Source: Cliona cf. orientalis
Lineage: Eukaryota > Porifera > Demospongiae > Clionaida > Clionaidae
DNA: 64,000 nt
Assembly: GCA_963930775.1 (NCBI GenBank)
Contig: OZ005694.1
Coordinates: forward strand, 7,884,045-7,948,044
Reading direction: 5' to 3'
Under the pieces are notes generated by a model, which saw only the letters and a list, made by a program, of their open reading frames with translations, ran no database searches and was not told the DNA's origin. The position numbers were made by a program, and so were the translations under genes. This document shows, piece after piece, positions 43,756-56,100 of this stretch (position 1 is its first letter; every line of letters begins with the position of its first letter).

Positions 43756-44262
43756 TCCTGGTATACATAAAGATAGAATGCCATCTTGTACATGTACATG
43801 TATATAACTCACATGCACATATTATACATACATGTACATGTATAATTATATATATGTACCGGACTAAGTGCTTATATAAACAGGGTTACCTAGGCAACGA
43901 ATGGTTGACGTCACCCACGTCACAGTGAAAATAAACAGGCTGTACATGTCAAGCCACATGATGCTCTGGGAAAAATAACTTTCTCCACGAGAAGGAAGTG
44001 ATATCACTGATGTATACTCTTAGATGGTCAAAAGGTGGCTGACTTTTCTTTCATAGGAAAAAAACCTACATTATACTGGTATACAGCTGGTCATTGGATT
44101 AACTTAAATAGTTATGTAACATCTCTAAGATTATCCAACAGGAAATGATAGCACACACTTGGCAAGTAAAGTTGTAGCCATGCCCCTTGTTTCAAACATC
44201 TGAGATATTCCAGTGCAATAGGTATAATTATGTAACTTCTGATAGATCTATATTATGTATAT
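43756..44262. other. Intergenic or intronic sequence
   Basis: Contains dense TACATGTA repeats (43789-43860). No exon recognised. Confidence 0.4.
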
Positions 44263-44536
44263 CAGGGCTTCATTTGGGGGGGAGGGGGCAGGGGCCCCCC
44301 TTAATAAACTCTCGCTCCCCCCACCCTATAAAGCTAGTATTATCATACGCATACAGTAAGTTATCATCATATTAAGTATTCAAAATGTAGTGCCTGAGAG
44401 TACACCAGAAGCAATCTCAGAGAGTCCAAAACACAAAATATTTCCTGGGGGAGCATGCCCCCAGATCCCCCTAGAGATCATGTGCGCAGAAAATAGTCTT
44501 CCCCCCACCCCACCCCCTTTGGGAAGTGAAGGCCTG
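44263..44536. mobile_element. hAT-like MITE (candidate)
   Basis: Ends are CAGGGCTTCATTTGGG and, inverted, CAGGCCTTCACTTCCCAAA. The interior is G-rich then C-rich (GGGGGCAGGGGCCCCCC; CCCCACCCCACCCCC). No clear 8-bp target duplication remains, so the call rests on the ends. Confidence 0.55.
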
Positions 44537-46844
44537 CATATGCATGATCACCTAGTTATCCAAGCAGTTCAAGGCTACTAAAATAAAGCAAATTATTATG
44601 CATTTCAAGAGAGCACCCTCTAGGATTGATCTACAACACATGTTACCAGTACATTATGCACGTGATCACTGAGCTTATCCAAGCAGTTTCATGCTTACAA
44701 TAACAGAAATTTGTAAGATTAATTATCGAGAAAGTACCCTGTAAATTATTAGTGTTGCCCTGAATTCTTAGCATCCTTGTACTTCAAAGCCAGCTTAGCT
44801 TGCATCTGGTAATCATTGGAAGCCAACCAGCCACATGAGTGGGCGAAAGGGACTATGATTCAAAGGTCGGCATCCAATTAGAACCCCACGGCCCCATATC
44901 CAGTGGGTGGAAGACCCCACTATGGTGGGCTGACATTGAACCATAGGGCCGTAATTAAGGAAGTGATGTCAGAGATGATCCCTGCATCACTGAGCAGGGG
45001 GGGATAAAAATGGACACTTGAGTGGGTAGAGTTCAGATATTAGAGGAAATCCTTCCACCCCACCTAGTTCTGTTGGAACTCAATTAACATTTTCCCTCCC
45101 TTGGGAGAGCATACCTGTATACTAAGGATGGCCACAATAATTATGCTTTGGGTATACATGTACATGTACTCAGAATACACTCTAGATCTACTCATGTAGC
45201 TGGTTTTTGTTATGTCATCATGAATATCTACTAGTGTCATGCACGGCCTGTTTGGGGCGAGCCTGAGCTAAGATCACGAAGACCACTGACACAGATCCAA
45301 GCAGACCATGACAGTCACATATAGTTGCCAATATGGACGGACCGGGGGGGGGGGGAGGGGACTGTCATCCATGCACGCCTCAGTGTTCTCCCTAGCATAC
45401 CTGTATGTAAGGCATGTCGGCCCAACAAGCGTTCAGTACAAAATTCCCTTTGGTGTGGGGATGGGGATAATCCAAAAGCTTTGTTGTGGCTACAGGCTCC
45501 ACCCACCCACACTATGCCCTCCTATCATGCCTTGAATTTTACTTGGGGAGGACACTGCGTCTATTCTATGCCAATGGTCAATAGCTGCATGCTGAGCTGC
45601 CTTAATGGTCTCGTAGGATGGCCGCATAGCTGCCTCTGTTGTACAGTCTCGGTGAGCAGCACGCCTATCTATCGTCTTCTTAGCCACTTCTCGTGCTGAC
45701 TACGATTGACGATGAGCTTTGTCTCACTCTCTAGTTCTCTTGTCAAAGCATGAGTGCAAATTTGCAATTCGCTAAATTAGAATAGCATACAATATATGGC
45801 CCATAGTGCAAGGCTCAGGCATGGGAATGCGCAGTAGACTATTTCACGTTTATGTCCATACATGATGGGGCCGGGTGACCGACTATATATAATATAATAT
45901 TATACAATTTGTGCATACATGGAGGCTCACCCCAATGAGACGAGACCCCAAAGGGTGGGGGGTGGGGGGCAGGGGAGGCAAATAACAGTATGGAATACTC
46001 CGATTTGACTTATCTTGGGGGGGAGGGGGGGGGGGCGAGGGGAGATAAGGGAAACAAAAAAGCAGTTAAATAATCAATCTACAGACAGGCAGGAGAGGGG
46101 GGGGGGGAGTTGATGGAATTGAGGGGGAGGAGAGGGGGAAGAGAAGGAATTGAAGGAAGAGAGGGGGAAGGAGAGGGGGGAGGGAGTTGATAGAAGGGAG
46201 GGGGAGGGATAAAATCATTAAGTCATTCAGTTGAATATCCTATTATGACAATTGTGACACTGTTCCACTTGTATCTAGGGAAAAGTGTGAATACAAATGT
46301 AAGTGATGTCATAGTAAAAAAGGAAGTGATATCATCATAGAGATAATACACCATAATATTGTTCCCCTACATAATGGGAGGGACATTCTTGTAGCTTCCA
46401 GTACATAAAACATTTTTTTGCTGCATGTATACACATAGGGCTGTAGCTAGCTAAGAGTAGAGATACATGTATCACAATATGCCCTAGGACACAAAAAAAC
46501 TACAAGTACTTCCTTCCTCTAGCATGGGGGAAGTCTGGTACTATACTGCAGCCAGCAATACAGCATTTGGCCTACTCATAAAATTTCCAATATTGATGCA
46601 ACTACAAGAGTAGAGTAGAGCTACCTTACCAACCACCATGCTCAAAGTTAGACAACAAACAGGCCCTTCCCTTCCTTTTCCCTCCTCCAGCACTATTGGG
46701 AAAGATGCCCCCCCCACTACTCTAGGGTATGCACACACAACCCTTTGGGGCGGTGTAAATAGAGAGAGCAGCTGGTGCAGAGCTACTATATATATATATG
46801 CTCCCAGAAGGAAAGGCCTAATATGACTATGGCGATGTACAATG
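44537..46844. other. Repeat-rich intergenic sequence
   Basis: G-rich runs near 45343, 46016 and 46097. Frames at 45325-45699 (plus) and 45490-45687 (minus) overlap each other; the minus one (DRRAAHRDCTTEAAMRPSY) looks coding-like but lacks good splice borders. No confident gene. Confidence 0.45.
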
Positions 46845-47255
46845 TACCGTATTCGCTCGATTAGACGCCGCTCTCGATTAGTCGCCGCCACTCTCGAATA
46901 GTCGCCGCACCTCCGGAAGTGCTGAACGAAATAGTCGCCGCTCTCGAATAGTAGCCGCGCCACGCCTACTATTCGAGAACACCAGCACGTAGACATGCCT
47001 CGCGACTCGTTTTCGATGGCAGGTACACGAGAAGCAGTCTAGAACAAGTTCTAATCTTCTTCTACATCAGCAAAAGGGCCAGAATCTCCTAGATCAGTTC
47101 TGTCAATCGACAGTTTCTCTAAGGATTGCCTCTCTGGCAGCTACTGGTATTAATAAACGCCGCTCTCGAATAGTCGCCGCTCTCGAATAAACGCCGCACA
47201 AACTCGGGCGATGAAATAAATAGTAGCCGCGGCGTCTGATCGAGCGAATACGGTA
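46845..47255. mobile_element. Mariner-like MITE with TA ends, copy 2
   Basis: Ends TACCGTATTCGCTCGATTA and TGATCGAGCGAATACGGTA, with interior CGCCGCTCTCGAATAGT repeats. It is the inverted counterpart of 19896-20296. Confidence 0.82.
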
Positions 47256-47580
47256 TATCTGCTCTCTCTCTGTTTTCTCTCTCTCTCCCCGCTCCAATAA
47301 TGGTATCGCTGCTCTCTCTGTTCTCTCCCTCCCTCCCTCCCTCCCTCCCTCTCTCTCGCTCTCTCTCCTCCCCCCCTCCCCTTTTCCCTCCTCCAGCACT
47401 ATTGGGAAAGATACCCCCACCACTCTAGGGTATGCACACACAATCTTTTAGGGCAGTGTAAATAGAGAGAGCAGCTGGTGCAGCTAGCTGGGGTAGAGCT
47501 ACTATATATGCTCCCAGAAGGAAAAGCCTAATATGACTATGGCGACGTACAATGTACATGTATATCTCTGCTCTCTCTGT

Positions 47581-47640
<60 letters not shown>

Positions 47641-49000
47641 CACCCCTCTCTCTCTTTCTCCCCTCCTTCCACTTGAGCATAAGAAAGGGCTATCATGCAC
47701 ACAGAATAAAATAAAGGAATCTCTGCTCTCTCTGTGTTCTCCCCCCCCCTCCCATCCCCACCTCCTTCTCCTTCCCTCCCTCCACTTGAAGCATATAAAA
47801 GGGCTATCATGCACACAGCACAAATAAAATTAATGTACAATATGTACACAGTACGTACGTATAAGAGAGGTCAGCTGGAGAGTAGAGCTACCCTACCTTT
47901 AAGGAAGGAAACCTAGTACAGCTACAACCTAACACACATTAATCCCCTTTACTACGTCAAACATGAGCACAGTCGTAGTAGGGCTTTCAGCAGAAAACTC
48001 CCTCGACATATGTCGTACATGTGTTGCTGTAAGTACCCATCACCCCCCTAAGGAATTACAAAGGGTTTTACAGATGGTATTCATGCAGGTAACGTAGCTC
48101 TAAATGGCACAATTAATACATGACAGTCACACTCACGTATACATGTATATCGCATGTAGGTACTCTTGTATTAGCAGCGATTCCCCCTAAAACAGAATCC
48201 AAACCATGTGCTTAATGATATTCATAGGCTTTTAATTAAGTTTTTTCATCCACTTCTTTGATGTTTATCCAATTAGCCCAAAGTTAAACAGGGTGGCCCA
48301 CCCTGATTCAGGTATACCGGGGGAAAACACTGACCAGCAGCACAATTCTATTATGCTTCTCAATACTAATACACATACAGTACAGCATCAGGATGGCACG
48401 TGCATTATCCTGTACACATCTACATGCACGTGTACATGTGTAGCTGTACACGTGGGAATGCATGGTACTCTCCCTAGGAATTCTTCAATCAATCCATACA
48501 TACATGTATGAATCAAGGCTAGGCCAGTAGGACAATTAAGATATGTACGTAGACTCCATTTCTATCCCAGTGTATATTACCTTAGGGTGATACATGTTCT
48601 GTGATTTTAGCTTAAAATACAATTTGTGAGCACTAAATTTGCAATTTATACACAAAAATGGTACATGTACATGGTCAACGACTTCTAATGCTCTAAAGTG
48701 CATATAGCCAATGCTAGTGGGTACAAAACTTGGAGTCTATGGACCAATCCGCAGAAATAGCAAATATTAGCACCCACAAAAATAGTCACCATGCAGGGAC
48801 AATAACCACTAAACCACAGCCACATGCAAGCACTATCTACGGCATGCATCCATATGGTCCACTCCACTACAAGGCTATACTCTACTAATAGTTATTTCAG
48901 CTAATGAGAGCAAATGCTGAAGGATCCCCCCCCCCTGCATACCTACATGTATATACATGTACAATACCTATCAGCAAATCAGGTTCCAAGGTTATAACAA
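47256..49000. other. Microsatellite-rich intergenic sequence
   Basis: Contains CTCCC/CT tracts (47320-47380, 47583-47638, 47735-47785) and two diverged copies of a block ending TGCTCCCAGAAGGAAA (about 46640-46830 and 47390-47570), i.e. a duplication around the MITE. No gene. Confidence 0.5.
47583..47638. repeat. (CT)n microsatellite
   Basis: About 28 CT units; the Arg/Glu or Leu/Ser frames through it are artefacts. Confidence 0.95.
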
Positions 49001-49320
49001 CACACAAGGGGTAAAACCCTGTCATTATGTCACTAATGGGCTGGACTAGCTTGCAAGAAAGAACCTGATATCTAACATGAACATAGGGGGTAAACCCTGT
49101 TGCTATGGTTACTAATTAAGCCATGTGAGGCTTGAATAACTAGGTTCCACTATTTAACATAGGGGGTAAATCCTGTTGCTATGGACACTAACGAGGCGTG
49201 CCATGCACAGGCCTAGGTACAGCAATGAGATAATTACAAGCAGGTGTCAATATTTAACATAGCGTGTAGGGGGTAACTCCTGTTGCTACGGTGACTAATT
49301 AGGCATACCCTACACAGGCA
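49000..49320. repeat. Tandem array of a 78-105 bp unit, four copies
   Basis: AGGGGGTAAACCCTGTTGCTA-type blocks occur near 49008, 49086, 49165 and 49268, followed by variable spacers containing ACTAATTAGGCAT or close variants. Confidence 0.75.
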
Positions 49321-49767
49321 CATGTACATTGCATTACCAATCATGTGAAAACTATTCAATAGACTTGTACTTATGATGACAATTAGCAAAATTATGAAAG
49401 CAGACAGCCCCTGTATAGTGAATAGTTTTGATAAGTCTTCAAAGATCGTTGACGTTAAAATTAAATTATTGGGGAATTACAATAGAAAGTGGTGATACAT
49501 GCAAATTAACCTTTACATGTACATGCACATGCACATGCATGAGCAAACTATGCAAACACCTCCGCACGTACTTGTACTCTGTTAGATGGATCATTAGAGA
49601 CAGTATGCATACCAAAATCAGCTACCAAAATTTGCATGAGTATCCAGAGATAAGACCGAGTCTATGATTAGACACCAAACTCATTTTTTATCTGAACTCA
49701 CTTTAGACCTATTCATTAATGTTTTAGTATTGACTTACCAATACACCAGTTACTGAAGCACTCACTG

Positions 49768-49910
49768 TGGGGAGGGAGAGAGAGAGAGACAGAAAGAGAG
49801 AGAAAGAGAGATGGGGGAAAGAGGGAGAGAGAAAGAGAAAGAGAGAGAGAGGGAGGAAGAGACAGAGAGAGGGGAGGGAGAGAAAGAGAAAGAGAGAGAG
49901 GGGGAGAGAG
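49768..49910. repeat. GA-rich microsatellite tract
   Basis: Imperfect GAGA/GAAAGA run; all frames across it are low complexity. Confidence 0.95.
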
Positions 49911-50779
49911 GTCAATTGTCATCAACGTGTACATATCCTACGCTTTAGTGACCTTAAACTAACCATGCGTGTTGCCCAAAAAAATACCCCTTACTCTATC
50001 TCACTCGCAGCCACACAAACACACACACACACACACACACAGAAACACACCTTGGAACATTCGAACACACACTTCTCACGCCCCCTACTTTCCACTACTA
50101 CACACGGACAATGTCATGTGACAGTCTGCGGCTCCCAATCTCCCACCAAGACTTGAAACCATATTACTGACCACACACATAATAATAATATACCCATAGT
50201 ACGCCACTGTTAAGGTATAATAATACTATAGTAACAGCAGCTGTCAGTTTGTATAGCATACCCTCGCTGTAGTAAACCAAGTAGAGCTTCTTAGCTTGGG
50301 TTATTACTATTATAATTCGATCACTCTATCTCCTATGGCGTCCCCCTTCCCCTCTGCCTTACAACTGCTGCCCTTCCCTCCCCTCCCCCCCCCCCCCCCC
50401 ACTAGAGTTTGTACGCGTTTGTAACTGGATACTAAATCTCTCTCTTTTAGCAGTTTCAATGTTATGAGAAGCACTTTTGTTCAATAGAATATTACGCATG
50501 TGTAAGATATCATTATAGAGTTTACAAGGATTCGGCAGGTGCCACGTACTAGACCTACAAAACCATACAGTGGATGCGATCGCCATGGAAACCAAATCAG
50601 GTGATCCCCCACCCACTCTGCTGTGTCAGCACATCCAATATTAAATTTTTATAATGGAAACAAGACTTCTTGGAAATGGTCGTCAGGTTTAGTTGCACAC
50701 TAGTAAAGACTTAGGTGTAAAATACTATGCCATGTCATGCTAGGATAATTATTTTGTGTGTGCATGCATGCTGTCATTG
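49911..50779. other. Intergenic sequence
   Basis: Contains (CA)n at 50015-50040 and a 16-bp C-run at 50385-50400. No recognisable gene. Confidence 0.45.
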
Positions 50780-50988
50780 TACCGTATAGCGGGAAACTTT
50801 CGAGGGAGAAAACTTTCATGAATTTTGCGATTTTTCCGCCATCCGCGAGTTTTCTCCACGAAATTCTAGGCATGCCACACCCATTATGTGACCAGTTTTA
50901 ACATTCCGCGAAAGTTTTCTCCGCGAAATGCTCCTTTCCTACCGATCCACGAAAGTTTTCTCCCTCGAAAATTTCCCGCTATACGGTA
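50780..50988. mobile_element. Mariner-like MITE with 38-bp inverted ends
   Basis: The 38-bp ends (TACCGTATAGCGGGAAACTT... and its reverse complement finishing at 50988) differ at about one position. TA lies at each edge. The interior repeats GAAAGTTTTCTCC motifs. Related fragments lie at 116-140, about 54070-54130 and about 55655-55680. Confidence 0.88.
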
Positions 50989-51170
50989 TGACATCATGGA
51001 CTTACAAATCAGATTTAAGATGAGTAGAAAGTAGCGAGGTTGCTTGTACATTGCAGCACCGTAGATGCAGAACGCCAAAGCCAACTACAAGAAAAGATGT
51101 ACACAGAAGAATGTTATGACGATGGTCCATGAGATATATGAGAGAGAATATTATAAGACACGAGAGACGA

Positions 51171-51207
51171 GAGAGAGGGAGAGAGAGGGGGGGGGGGGGG
51201 AGAGAGA

Positions 51208-51279
<72 letters not shown>

Positions 51280-51281
51280 GG

Positions 51282-51312
<31 letters not shown>

Positions 51313-51330
51313 GGGAGAGAGAGAGGGAGT
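51171..51330. repeat. GA-rich microsatellite tract
   Basis: Long GAGAGAG run with G-run interruptions, just downstream of the microprotein stop codon. Confidence 0.95.
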
Positions 51331-51356
51331 GTAATAATGGCACAACAATAATTATG

Positions 51357-52733
51357 TTATGTAATACTACGTACAATAATCATGACAACGACCACAGCCA
51401 CAGCCAGGATCACAAATACTTTCTGCAAGAGACAAAGAACACAATCAACATACAGTGTAATTTCACACCAATGACCAATGCCGAATAGCTCAGTACACAT
51501 TTGGTAATGGTCGTCACTAAAGCAGGTACATAAATATACTTGATGCACAGACTACATTTGGTAAAGGGTCAACAAGTTCAAAAAACACTTTTATGCTATA
51601 ACACTGTCGGGCCACTTCCCCACTATCAGTCTTCCCAACACTAATGGCCTTGCATCAACTCTCAGGGAAAAAAACAAGGCATCACTTAGAATCAATTCAT
51701 GTACCATTACAGTTGTCTCAAGAAGGAAGAATATGATAGAATCACTTTCCTTACCCTAACTGCATGTTGCTACATCAAAGATAGTCTCGTTCCGCAGACC
51801 CCATCCCCCAAAGGAGGAAAGGTTTTGGGGACATTAGTGCCGATTCTTGGTTCTGCAAGCTCAGCGATCATGTGACTATTTGCATAGGTTTGTATTGGAG
51901 CACGTGCGGTCACGTGATGGTGCACAAGACCAAGAAAATGTCTCCAGACCCTTTCCCCGCGTGCGTGGTGGGGTCTGGGAATGAGACTACATCAGAGACC
52001 GCTGCGAAGCTATAGCTGCTCTATTTATAATATACCATTAAATTTTACACCACGCAAGCATTGTGTGGTCAGTTTCTAAGCATACATGTACATGGCATTG
52101 TATATTGATTGCATTATACACAATGTACATGTTCAGAGTTCTGGGAATATAAGATAATAGCACATCATGTGACTATACACAATCCATCACAAGCTTCTGT
52201 ATTTATTAAACAGTTCCATTCCCCTTCTCCATTCTAGCTCCAAGTCACGTTGCCTTGTCCAACATCTCCCTCCGGCCAAGATAATTAATTTTGCACTACT
52301 AAGCTATTTACCTAAACCAAGCAATCAAAGCGATCGACCATATGTACATAATTATACTCGTTCTCACAATAGAGCCACCCATTTGCTGCCAAATGACAAC
52401 ATCCACTACTAAAGACCCACCCCCTTCAGAAGCCATTTAATAGGTAGACCCCCAGCTTACCACCACATAAAACCAAGCCATGTCATCACATTATTTGCAA
52501 ATCTTGCGCATCAAAACGTATCTATGTATGTACCGATAGGGTACGTACTAGCACACGTACACGAGCTCAAATTTAATACACATGAACGCACACGCGGCGC
52601 GGAGCTGAGCTTGTGTCAAACTCACAGCCAGCGGTGATTTGTGGTAGCCGCTCTCCCTGAAAAGCGGAGCTGGTTCTACGGACTGCGTCTCCTCGGGCCG
52701 CTGAGGACCCAGCTTAGGCTTCGCACCAGACAT
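51357..52733 (-). CDS. Candidate 57-aa tail-anchored microprotein, two exons
   Basis: Exon 1 (52626-52733) begins MSGAKPKLGPQRPEE and ends GYHKSPLA at a GTGAGT donor in phase 0. The last exon (51357-51422) follows TGTCTCTTGCAG, also phase 0, and encodes KVFVILAVAVVVVMIIVRSIT then TAA. Direct splicing gives 57 aa: a Pro/Glu-rich cytosolic head and one C-terminal hydrophobic helix with an Arg just after, the layout of tail-anchored membrane proteins. Further exons could lie in the 1.2-kb intron, which also holds a MITE (51782-51989). The ATG at 52733 is chosen over two upstream GTG codons. No family recognised. Confidence 0.5.
51773..51998. mobile_element. MITE with TAGTCTCG ends and 9-bp target duplication
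   Basis: The element is 51782-51989: ends TAGTCTCGTTCCGCAGACCC and, inverted, TAGTCTCATTCCCAGACCCC. It is flanked by CATCAAAGA (51773-51781) and CATCAGAGA (51990-51998), which differ at one base. Higher GC than its surroundings. Confidence 0.75.
51999..52625. other. Intronic sequence of the microprotein candidate
   Basis: No further exon recognised on the minus strand. Confidence 0.4.
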
Positions 52734-53132
52734 CACCACGAGGAGAAAGAGCAGACAGCTAGATCGAGAACACTTGTTGAGGTCCTGGCCGGCTATTCAA
52801 GACTCGACACGTGACTGCCTCGCGCAGTTTATGGCTAGCCACGCCCACTAGCATGAACTAAACAACAAAGGATCAAGAAAAGTAAAGTACAATGTCGAAG
52901 GAACTGTTTGTTATTAAATATGGTGGCCCACAAAGCGCCAGGCTACCTCATAATCTTGCATGTGTGCACATTGCCTTGACACGTACACACGAGCACAAGC
53001 TTTCTCGCAAGCTTTGCAATTTGCATGTCCATAATGGGGGCGTGGTCAGTAGTCACTCAAGTAAACCACGTGACAATCAAGAGAGAGAACTAGAGATCGC
53101 GAGAGAGATCAGTATTCAGGAGCCGTCTAATC
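52734..53132. promoter_or_regulatory. Shared divergent promoter
   Basis: Four hundred bases separate the ATGs of two head-to-head genes. The stretch is richer in CpG than its surroundings and contains AATATGGTGGCC (52918), ACGTGAC repeats and GCCACGCCCA, but no TATA box. The 137-aa plus-strand frame from 52892 overlaps the true exon in another frame and is not conserved in character. Confidence 0.5.
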
Positions 53133-56100
53133 ATGTCCAACGATGCAGAAAAGGAGCCCATCTTCGCTGCACCTACGGCGGCGTACGGTGGAGAATCAGC
53201 GCCTATATACCAGGAGCGAACCAAAACCAAGCAGATGGTAATTTCACCTCAATCGCTTTTATCATCGCGACCACAAACCCGTGTACTATACTAAGTGCCC
53301 ATTAGTTTTATACTGCCAGAGGTCACTAGTGATAGGTGTCTCCAATTGCAACTTGCACGCTACCATGCATTTATGTATGTCCAAGATCATCTGGGATTTT
53401 GTTTTCACATACTGTGTTACACTGGGTGGGTGGAGTGGTGGCTGTATTTAATATTTATATTCACAAGAGGCATGCCTTCCTCCCTCTTGTGAAGGGGCTG
53501 AGTAGGTGGGGTGGTGGTATAAGGCCAGCCGGCCCCTTCCTCCTGGTTTGAAGACCTTATCCCGATCCCTACAATAACCCTGAGGACTGAGAACCTCTAT
53601 TGAGACTTGACTTGACTCTGAGGTGGCGATTCCGGCCGTCTAATTTTTCTACTCGATGGTACAAACTGGCAGCAATAGCAATTTATATGGTTATGGTGTT
53701 GATAGCTTCCACTCGGTGAGGCCTATTTAGCAATACGTGTTTTTTGTCGAAAGATTGAAGTGTGCCTGATTTACATGCCAATTATTGTTTTTCCATACAT
53801 TTTTCCATAGAGCTAAAAATTAAATCTGCAAGGCATGTACTCAACCGATTTGCTCGTTTCAAGGCTTAAATGAAAGACAATTTCCTAAGCTATCTCGTGA
53901 TTTTTGTTTTTTGTTGTCAGTCCCCTCCATTGCTAAGTTATAACTGCTTTTATGCGCCTAGATTGATCGTCCGGAATCGCTATCTGAGGATCAGCTGACC
54001 TTCAGGGCCACCTTACGATCCCCAAGCCAGTCGCCATCCTCTCTATCTGAGCCTTGTGTACTCACATCCGAGTGAGAAAACTCTCAAAAATTTCGAGATT
54101 AGTGAAAGTTTTCTCCACGAAGTTTTGGCATGTCCCACCCCCCTATACGTTATTAATTTTTGGCTTGGATAATTATCGTACACACATACACACACACGCA
54201 GAGAGTGATTCTTGGTGTCTTCTTTGGAGTGTTAATCTTCAATCTCTGTGTAAGTGTAAAAATACTCAGTTGCCTTTATATATATACTAGCTATTATTAT
54301 AGCGATGCTTCATTTGACCACACCCATTCAATTGCAACATGCATGTAATTATCATTGTCATAGCATGAAGCGTGAAACAGCTCTTATACAATGTCATGTA
54401 TAATAAAATTATATTATTGAATCCACAGTTGACAACGTTATTCACTGGTATCCAAGCTCGGATCAATCCTCTACTGGTACTGCTGCTCATCAGCCTGCTG
54501 TGTGAGTTTGTGTTATACGTATGCACAGATTAAATTTTGATTGTTCATTGTACATTGTGTACATGTATGAATATATATTCAATAGCACATGTAAACTTGA
54601 CGACCTTTACCAGAAACAAATTGGTAATAGTAATTTACTATTATTATGCCTATTTTTAATTCAGCATAGCCGCCCGCAACCCCACCCCCTCTCCCTTTAC
54701 CGTTTCTGATATGAGTAACCCAAATGATTGCTATCCAGAGTGGCTGTGATTTTTGTTAGAGAATCCTATGATATTGTTAGTCAGGAGTTGAACCCACGAG
54801 AGCTTTGGGTATAGACTGAACAGCTATGCTTATTACAGGAAGTAGAAAATAGGATTACCAGATATCTGATGAGCTTTGAAAATGAAAGTTATCGGAATCC
54901 TACGCATATGCCCCACCCTCCTTTAGTAATGTAAACACTCACCTTTGCAAGGCTCAGCATAATAATATTATTATTATTATTAAAGTAGTAATAATTATTG
55001 TTATAATATTATTATTTTTATTATTATGGCTCTCTTTAATGTTTACCGTACATGTGCCCACATGTGTGTACATGTACTTGCATGCATGCAATGCACATTG
55101 TTATTGCATTTATATAGTATCACCTTTTGCACGGTGTCAAGTATGTTTTTATTGTGTACTCTGCGGATCAGTGGTCTAGGAGGAGTAGGCAAAGGGAAAT
55201 GTGTCTTATAGAGCTCGAACAGCAGCTGTAATGTACAGGGTTGCATACGGGGGGGGGGGGGGGGGGGGGTGCACTGGGATTCCCCCCCCCCCCCCCCCCC
55301 CAGAATCCCATAATAATATAATATAATAATATGTATACAGCGCAAATATATGATTACATACACAAGCAAAAAGAAATCGTTTGTTATCACAGCACTTTTG
55401 TGTGATTTATTTACTAGTATATACATATAGCAGTGGCGCATATACATACATACAAAGTAAGTCATCCGTGAGATCGCCCCCCCCCTCCCCCCAGAATAAA
55501 TCCTGTATGCAACCCTGATGTAGCTACATGTTTGGGACAATAGTCCTGAAACCCTGGTAGATACAGGTAGCTAGGTCTGTCTTTACCATGTCGTTATATA
55601 TGACAGTTCAGGCTAACATAGACCGCTAAACCGCCAAATCGCCAAATTTAATTCCCCGCCGAATTTTCCGGCTATACGGAATAATGTAGCTAGATGTTTG
55701 GGACAATAGTCCTGAAACCCTGCGTAGATACAGGTAGATACATGTAGCTCTGTCTTTAACATGTCGTTGTACATGACAGTTCAGGCTTAGCTAACATGAT
55801 GGAGCCCTTCACGTCTGTTGTGTATATTATTATGTACATGTAAGTGGACTATGAAAATTAATAGTACCCACTAAAGATTTCGGATCTTGTTGTACAAGAT
55901 GATTCTTTTGAAGTTTCGCTAGTGAATAGCATGTATCTGTGGAGTCAGACTGTGTAGTCCATGCATGTTAACTTAACATAGCTCTCATCATCTTTAGCCA
56001 GTTACAAGTGTGTATACCCCGGTAATAATATTGATGTTTAAAGTGCCAAATAAAGTCTTGGTACCAGCTAGCTATTGTTGTGAGCCATTAGTTCTGAAAT

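Noticed and set aside
45325..45699. Overlapping plus and minus frames of 124 and 65 aa
   Set aside because: The minus frame looks coding-like but starts after a stop with no pyrimidine tract and has no good donor; left as unresolved.
49716..49934. Leu/Ser/Pro and Arg/Glu frames over CT/GA tracts (also 33218, 47552, 51002-51376, 63765)
   Set aside because: Pure microsatellite translation.
52892..53305. 137-aa frame over the divergent promoter
   Set aside because: Overlaps the start exon of the three-TM gene in another frame; that exon has the better splice donor and downstream chain.
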